Shown here piece after piece: positions 5,357-8,230 of a stretch of DNA of 8,230 bases. Made by a program: the position numbers and the translations under genes. The stretch's first letter is position 1. Each line of letters opens with the position of its first letter. Below the pieces are notes generated by a model that worked only from the letters and a program-made list of their open reading frames with translations, was not told where the DNA came from and searched no databases. The stretch is from an uncultured Verrucomicrobiota bacterium (GTDB lineage: Bacteria; Verrucomicrobiota; Kiritimatiellia; RFP12; UBA1067), in NCBI GenBank assembly GCA_947305825.1, contig CAMZET010000058.1, positions 1 to 8,230 on the forward strand, read 5' to 3'.

Positions 5357-6459
5357 GCGTACTTGTAAACGAGTTCAACGTCAAAGGACGCCTCGTGTCG
5401 CTCGCGCCGTTCGGCAACGGCAACATCAATGACACGTTCCTGGCCATCTACCGCAACACGTTCACCGAAACCCAGGTAATCCTGCAGAGGGTGAACAAGG
5501 CCGTGTTCCCGCACCCGGAGGAAATCATGGCCAACATGCACGAAGTGACGCGCCACTGCCACGAGAGGCTCCAGGCGGACGCGAAAGCCGGGCGCGACGA
5601 CCGCGTTTGGCAGATGCCGCGTATCGTCAAGACGAAAGGCGGCGCCGACTACGTGACCGACGAAAACGGCGACGTCTGGCGCGTCATCACGCGTATCATG
5701 TCGGCGAGAGCCTACGACGTCGCACAGGGGCCGGAACACGCCCTGGAATGCGGCTCCGCGCTCGGCCACTTCCACTACCTCATCAGCGACATGGACCCGG
5801 GAATACTGACAGACCCCCTTCCGGGCTTCCACATCACCAGCCAGTACCTAGCGAAATACGACGAGACTCTGGAGTGCGAAAACGCCAAGCGACTCCTGGG
5901 CGCTTCCATGGAGGCCAAGCGAATGGCTCGCTTCATCGAAGAGCGCCGCGACCTCGCGCTGTCGCTCGAAAACGCCGTCGCCAGAGGCGAACTCGCCAAG
6001 AGAATGTTCCACGGCGACCCGAAGGTGAACAACATCATGATTGATGAAATCACCGGCAAGGGCACCGCAATGATCGACCTCGACACCGTATCGCCCGGTC
6101 TCATACACATCGACTTCGGCGACGCGCTGCGCTCCATATGCAACCCCGCCGGCGAGGAGGAGACGAATCTCTCAAAGGTGGTCTTCGACGAAGACCTTGC
6201 GACGGCGTTCTGCAAGGGCTATATGCGCGAGGCCGGCTCGTTCATGACCGATGCCGACCGCGCCTACCTCTACGACTCCATCAGGCTTCTGCCGTTCGAG
6301 CTCGGTCTCCGGTTCTTCCAGGACTATCTCGCCGGCAACGTCTACTTCAAGACGTCCAAGCCGGAGCAGAACCTGAACCGCGCCCGTGTGCAGTTCCGTC
6401 TCTGCGAGTCGGTCGAGGCGCGCGAACGCTCCATCAGACACGTGATAAACTCCCTTTGA
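5347..6459 (+). CDS. nahK: N-acetylhexosamine 1-kinase (NahK-like, aminoglycoside phosphotransferase fold)
   Basis: Probable ATP-dependent kinase making GlcNAc-1-P or GalNAc-1-P from free amino sugars, as NahK (LnpB) does in the bifidobacterial lacto-N-biose/galacto-N-biose salvage route. At 370 aa it is close to NahK (about 359) and matches it from end to end as I remember it: PFGNGNINDTF (21-31, nucleotide-loop region), VILQRVNKAVFP, WRVITRIM, MFHGDPKVNNIMID (220-233) with catalytic Asp224 and metal-binding Asn229, MIDLDTVSPG (242-251) with the metal Asp pair 244/246, DFGDALR, and ELGLRFFQDYLAGNVYF near the C-terminus. The start at ATG 5347 is set by AAGGAGG. It overlaps the RNase R stop by 10 bases, so translation is probably coupled. 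A GH29 fucosidase lies nearby, which fits host-glycan salvage. The exact sugar substrate cannot be told from sequence; related proteins are often annotated only as phosphotransferases. Confidence 0.88.
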   Translation: MELSVLVNEFNVKGRLVSLAPFGNGNINDTFLAIYRNTFTETQVILQRVNKAVFPHPEEIMANMHEVTRHCHERLQADAKAGRDDRVWQMPRIVKTKGGADYVTDENGDVWRVITRIMSARAYDVAQGPEHALECGSALGHFHYLISDMDPGILTDPLPGFHITSQYLAKYDETLECENAKRLLGASMEAKRMARFIEERRDLALSLENAVARGELAKRMFHGDPKVNNIMIDEITGKGTAMIDLDTVSPGLIHIDFGDALRSICNPAGEEETNLSKVVFDEDLATAFCKGYMREAGSFMTDADRAYLYDSIRLLPFELGLRFFQDYLAGNVYFKTSKPEQNLNRARVQFRLCESVEARERSIRHVINSL

Positions 6460-6483
6460 TTCCCGCAAGCAGACAATATTGAA

Positions 6484-7368
6484 ATGAAGAAAGCGACAGT
6501 AAACGGCGAGCCGATAAGCGGCGAGGCGGTGGCGTTCGAGCTCGACCGCCTGGTGAAGTTCTATCTCAGCCACGGCATGAGTTACGACGAAGTGAAGAAA
6601 TCGATGCCGCGCCTGGAGGAAAAAGCCCTCGACCAGGCGATAGGCGCGAAACTGCTGTTGGAGCGCGCGTCGCAGCTCTCGCTGCCCGTGACGGCGGCGG
6701 ACGTCGACGCAGAGGTGGCCAAGGTCGTGAAGCAGGTAGGCGGCCGCGAGAACTACGAAAAGGCTCTCGCTGCGCAGAAGATTTCAGAAGAGGCGTTCCG
6801 CCGCGAACTTGAAAAGGGTGTGCGCGTGAATATGCTCGTCTCGCAGGCTTGCGCACACGTCTCCGACCCGACGGAGGCGGAGGTGGCGGCCTTCTACGAG
6901 GCGCACAAGGCGGAATACGTCAAGCCGCACCAGGTGCTCTGCCAACATATCCTCGTGAAGACGGAGGAAAAGGACCCGCCAGCCGTGAAAGCGGCGGCCT
7001 TCGAGAAAATCCGCGAAATACGCGAGCGCGTCCTCGCCGGCGGCGACTTCTCCGCAGAGGCGCGCGCGCATTCCGACTGCCCGAGTTCCAGCCAGGGCGG
7101 CTCGCTCGGCTGGTTCTCGCGCGGCATGATGGTCCCTGAATTCGACAAGGCGGCCTTCGAGCTCAAGCGCGGCGAAGTCTCCGACGTGGTCGCCACGCAG
7201 TTCGGCTACCACATAATCTACAAGGCAGACGAAAAAGGCGGCGAACAGCAGACGCTCGTGGACGTCCACGACCAGATAAAGGATTTCCTGCGGCACGAGG
7301 CGCGCGGCCGCGCTATGGACGCCTATGTCAGGGAACTGCGCGAGAAGGCGAAGGTTGAGTTTGCCTGA
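6484..7368 (+). CDS. Parvulin-type peptidyl-prolyl isomerase with SurA-like N-terminal domain, no signal peptide
   Basis: Cis-trans isomerisation of prolyl bonds, acting as a foldase or chaperone. The 294-aa protein has a helical SurA/PrsA-type N-terminal domain (about 5-120: VNGEPISGEAVAFELDRLV, then ALDQAIGAKLLLERA). A parvulin domain follows at about 148-248: QHILVKTEE, GGDFSAEARAHSDCPSS, GGSLGWFSRGMMVPEFDKAAF and FGYHIIYKAD. His154 and His243 fit the conserved active-site histidines. A charged C-terminal helix follows. Unlike SurA or PrsA there is no signal peptide or lipobox, so it should stay in the cytoplasm, unless secretion needs no leader; NifM is a known cytoplasmic parvulin with a similar plan. 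The ATG at 6484 is 24 bases after the kinase stop; no clear Shine-Dalgarno is seen. It probably belongs to the same transcription unit. Confidence 0.92.
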   Translation: MKKATVNGEPISGEAVAFELDRLVKFYLSHGMSYDEVKKSMPRLEEKALDQAIGAKLLLERASQLSLPVTAADVDAEVAKVVKQVGGRENYEKALAAQKISEEAFRRELEKGVRVNMLVSQACAHVSDPTEAEVAAFYEAHKAEYVKPHQVLCQHILVKTEEKDPPAVKAAAFEKIREIRERVLAGGDFSAEARAHSDCPSSSQGGSLGWFSRGMMVPEFDKAAFELKRGEVSDVVATQFGYHIIYKADEKGGEQQTLVDVHDQIKDFLRHEARGRAMDAYVRELREKAKVEFA

Positions 7369-7378
7369 TGCCGGCAAG

Positions 7379-8113
7379 GTGAAAGCGCGGCGGCGGCGCA
7401 TCGTCCGCTGCGCGTTCCTGGCGGCGCTCGCAGCCGTCGGCATAGCCGCGCAAACCCTCCTTGCGCTCCGGCGGCCCGACTCTTCGCCGCTTGTCGCCGA
7501 AAGCGCAATGGCCGCCCTCGGCGGATTGCGCTCCCTTGCCGCCGAGGCCGTCTGGTTCCGCGCCGACCGCCTCCAGGACGAAGGACGCTACGTCGAGCTC
7601 TCCCAGCTCGCCTCCACGCTTACGTTTCTCGAACCGCATACGCCGGAAGTCTGGAGCTACGCCGCCTGGAACCTCGCCTACAACATTTCCATCATGATGC
7701 CGACGCACGAAGACCGTTGGCGCTGGGTCTTGGCCGCAATCCGTCTCCTGCGGGACGACGGGTTGCGGCTCAATCCGGGCAGCCCGGAGCTTTGCCGAGA
7801 ACTCGCCTGGCTCTTCGAGCTCAAGATGGGCGCCGGCATCGACGACGCTTCCCCAGTCTACCGCGTCAAATGGCGCGAAATCGTCGAGGACGCCTCGTCG
7901 CGCGACGCCTGGAGCGAACTCGGCTTCGACACGGCCGTGATGGCGGAAGTTACGGCGCGATACGGCGTCTCGGACTGGACAAACCCCCTCGCAAGCGCAA
8001 TCTACTTCGCCCATGTCGGTCTAGGAACAGCAAACGGGCGCACGAAATCCATGCTCTTGGAGATAATCCGCCAGTCTCGCGTCATGCTACACAAGCAGCG
8101 GCAAGAGGCGTAG
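7379..8113 (+). CDS. Membrane-anchored helical protein, conserved in PVC bacteria, function unknown
   Basis: Function is not known. From GTG 7379 the product is 244 aa: a basic N-terminus (KARRRR), one membrane segment at about 8-30, then an all-helical, TPR-like outer domain. Distinctive conserved-looking blocks are LGGLRSLAAEAVWFRADRLQ (47-66, continuing DEGRY), WNLAYNIS (97-104), RWRWV (113-117), LRDDGLRLNPGSPELCRELA (124-143) and DWTNPLASAIYFA (199-211). I recall this pattern from hypothetical proteins of Verrucomicrobia, Planctomycetes and Lentisphaerae. The start is uncertain. ATG 7325 would overlap the isomerase gene by 44 bases, and that stretch uses AGA/AGG arginine codons unlike the CGC used elsewhere; TTG codons at 7355 and 7361 are other options. 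GTG 7379 is chosen because it gives a normal basic-plus-membrane N-terminus. It is probably in the same operon as the genes before it. Confidence 0.82.
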   Translation: MKARRRRIVRCAFLAALAAVGIAAQTLLALRRPDSSPLVAESAMAALGGLRSLAAEAVWFRADRLQDEGRYVELSQLASTLTFLEPHTPEVWSYAAWNLAYNISIMMPTHEDRWRWVLAAIRLLRDDGLRLNPGSPELCRELAWLFELKMGAGIDDASPVYRVKWREIVEDASSRDAWSELGFDTAVMAEVTARYGVSDWTNPLASAIYFAHVGLGTANGRTKSMLLEIIRQSRVMLHKQRQEA

Positions 8114-8116
8114 CCG

Positions 8117-8230
8117 ATGCCGGCGAACGCCGTTTGCACTGCCCGCGCAAGTACGGCCGATTCCGCCCACTGGAGGTTCCCCGATTTTTTCGTGGCTGGC
8201 GGCACTTGCCGGAGAACCGCGCGGTTTCTG
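8117..8230 (+). CDS. Possible start of a further gene, cut by the window edge
   Basis: An ATG at 8117 opens a frame of 38 codons that runs off the right edge. AAGAGG at 8103-8108 gives a plausible ribosome-binding site 8 bases upstream, and only 3 bases separate it from the previous stop, as expected inside an operon. The product contains HWRFPDFFVAGG (18-29). PDFF(V/I)xG is how many PAPS-dependent sulfotransferases begin, but the Lys and Gly of the following phosphate loop (PKxGTT-like) are not seen: the residues are TCRRTARFL. No function is assigned. Confidence 0.35.
   Translation, partial: MPANAVCTARASTADSAHWRFPDFFVAGGTCRRTARFL

Noticed and set aside
7328..8014. Minus-strand open frame of 228 codons opposite the PVC membrane protein
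   Set aside because: The plus-strand frame has a membrane segment and family-like blocks; the antisense product shows no motif.
8117..8230. Sulfotransferase N-terminus suggested by PDFFVAGG
   Set aside because: The phosphate-loop Lys and Gly-Thr-Thr that should follow are missing, and only 38 codons are visible.
1..8230. tRNA or rRNA genes, CRISPR arrays, insertion sequences, prophage genes
   Set aside because: No cloverleaf-like segment, evenly spaced repeats, transposase motifs or phage structural genes were seen; nearly all bases are taken by the assigned genes.

Overview
The window is compact, GC-rich bacterial DNA with almost no intergenic space. It suggests a host-associated member of the PVC group (Kiritimatiellota, Lentisphaerota or Verrucomicrobiota). 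The basis is the last complete gene, which resembles a membrane-anchored helical family I remember from these phyla, together with a fucosidase and an N-acetylhexosamine kinase typical of mucin or host-glycan users. The phylum is an inference; there is no rRNA or other marker in the window.

Layout. Bases 1-1343 (+) hold a GH29 alpha-L-fucosidase whose frame is open to the left edge. It converges on a minus-strand pair, rsfS then sdaA (2894 down to 1340), and the two facing stop codons share the palindrome CTAG. Between rsfS and the next plus-strand gene (2895-3041) lies a divergent promoter region holding two near-identical extended -10 elements in opposite orientation. From 3042 on, everything is on the plus strand and closely packed: an unrecognised 185-aa helical protein with the strongest ribosome-binding site seen here; an RNase R-type exoribonuclease that lacks its N-terminal cold-shock domains; a NahK-type sugar-1-kinase; a parvulin prolyl isomerase without a signal peptide; a membrane-anchored helical protein; and the first 38 codons of a possible next gene.

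How it fits together. The fucosidase and the NahK-like kinase suggest fucosylated glycan trimming and salvage of the released GlcNAc/GalNAc. They are on separate transcription units. RsfS, RNase R and the parvulin are housekeeping functions for ribosomes, RNA and protein folding, and SdaA feeds serine into pyruvate. The item most worth following up is the 185-aa gene: about 52% GC in sampled lines against about 67% in neighbours, Arg-poor, with two long helices around a Thr/Asp/Tyr-rich centre. This recalls type III secretion filament proteins (EspA/SseB type), but no secretion genes are nearby. It also sits directly upstream of the truncated RNase R, about where the missing N-terminal part of that gene would be expected.
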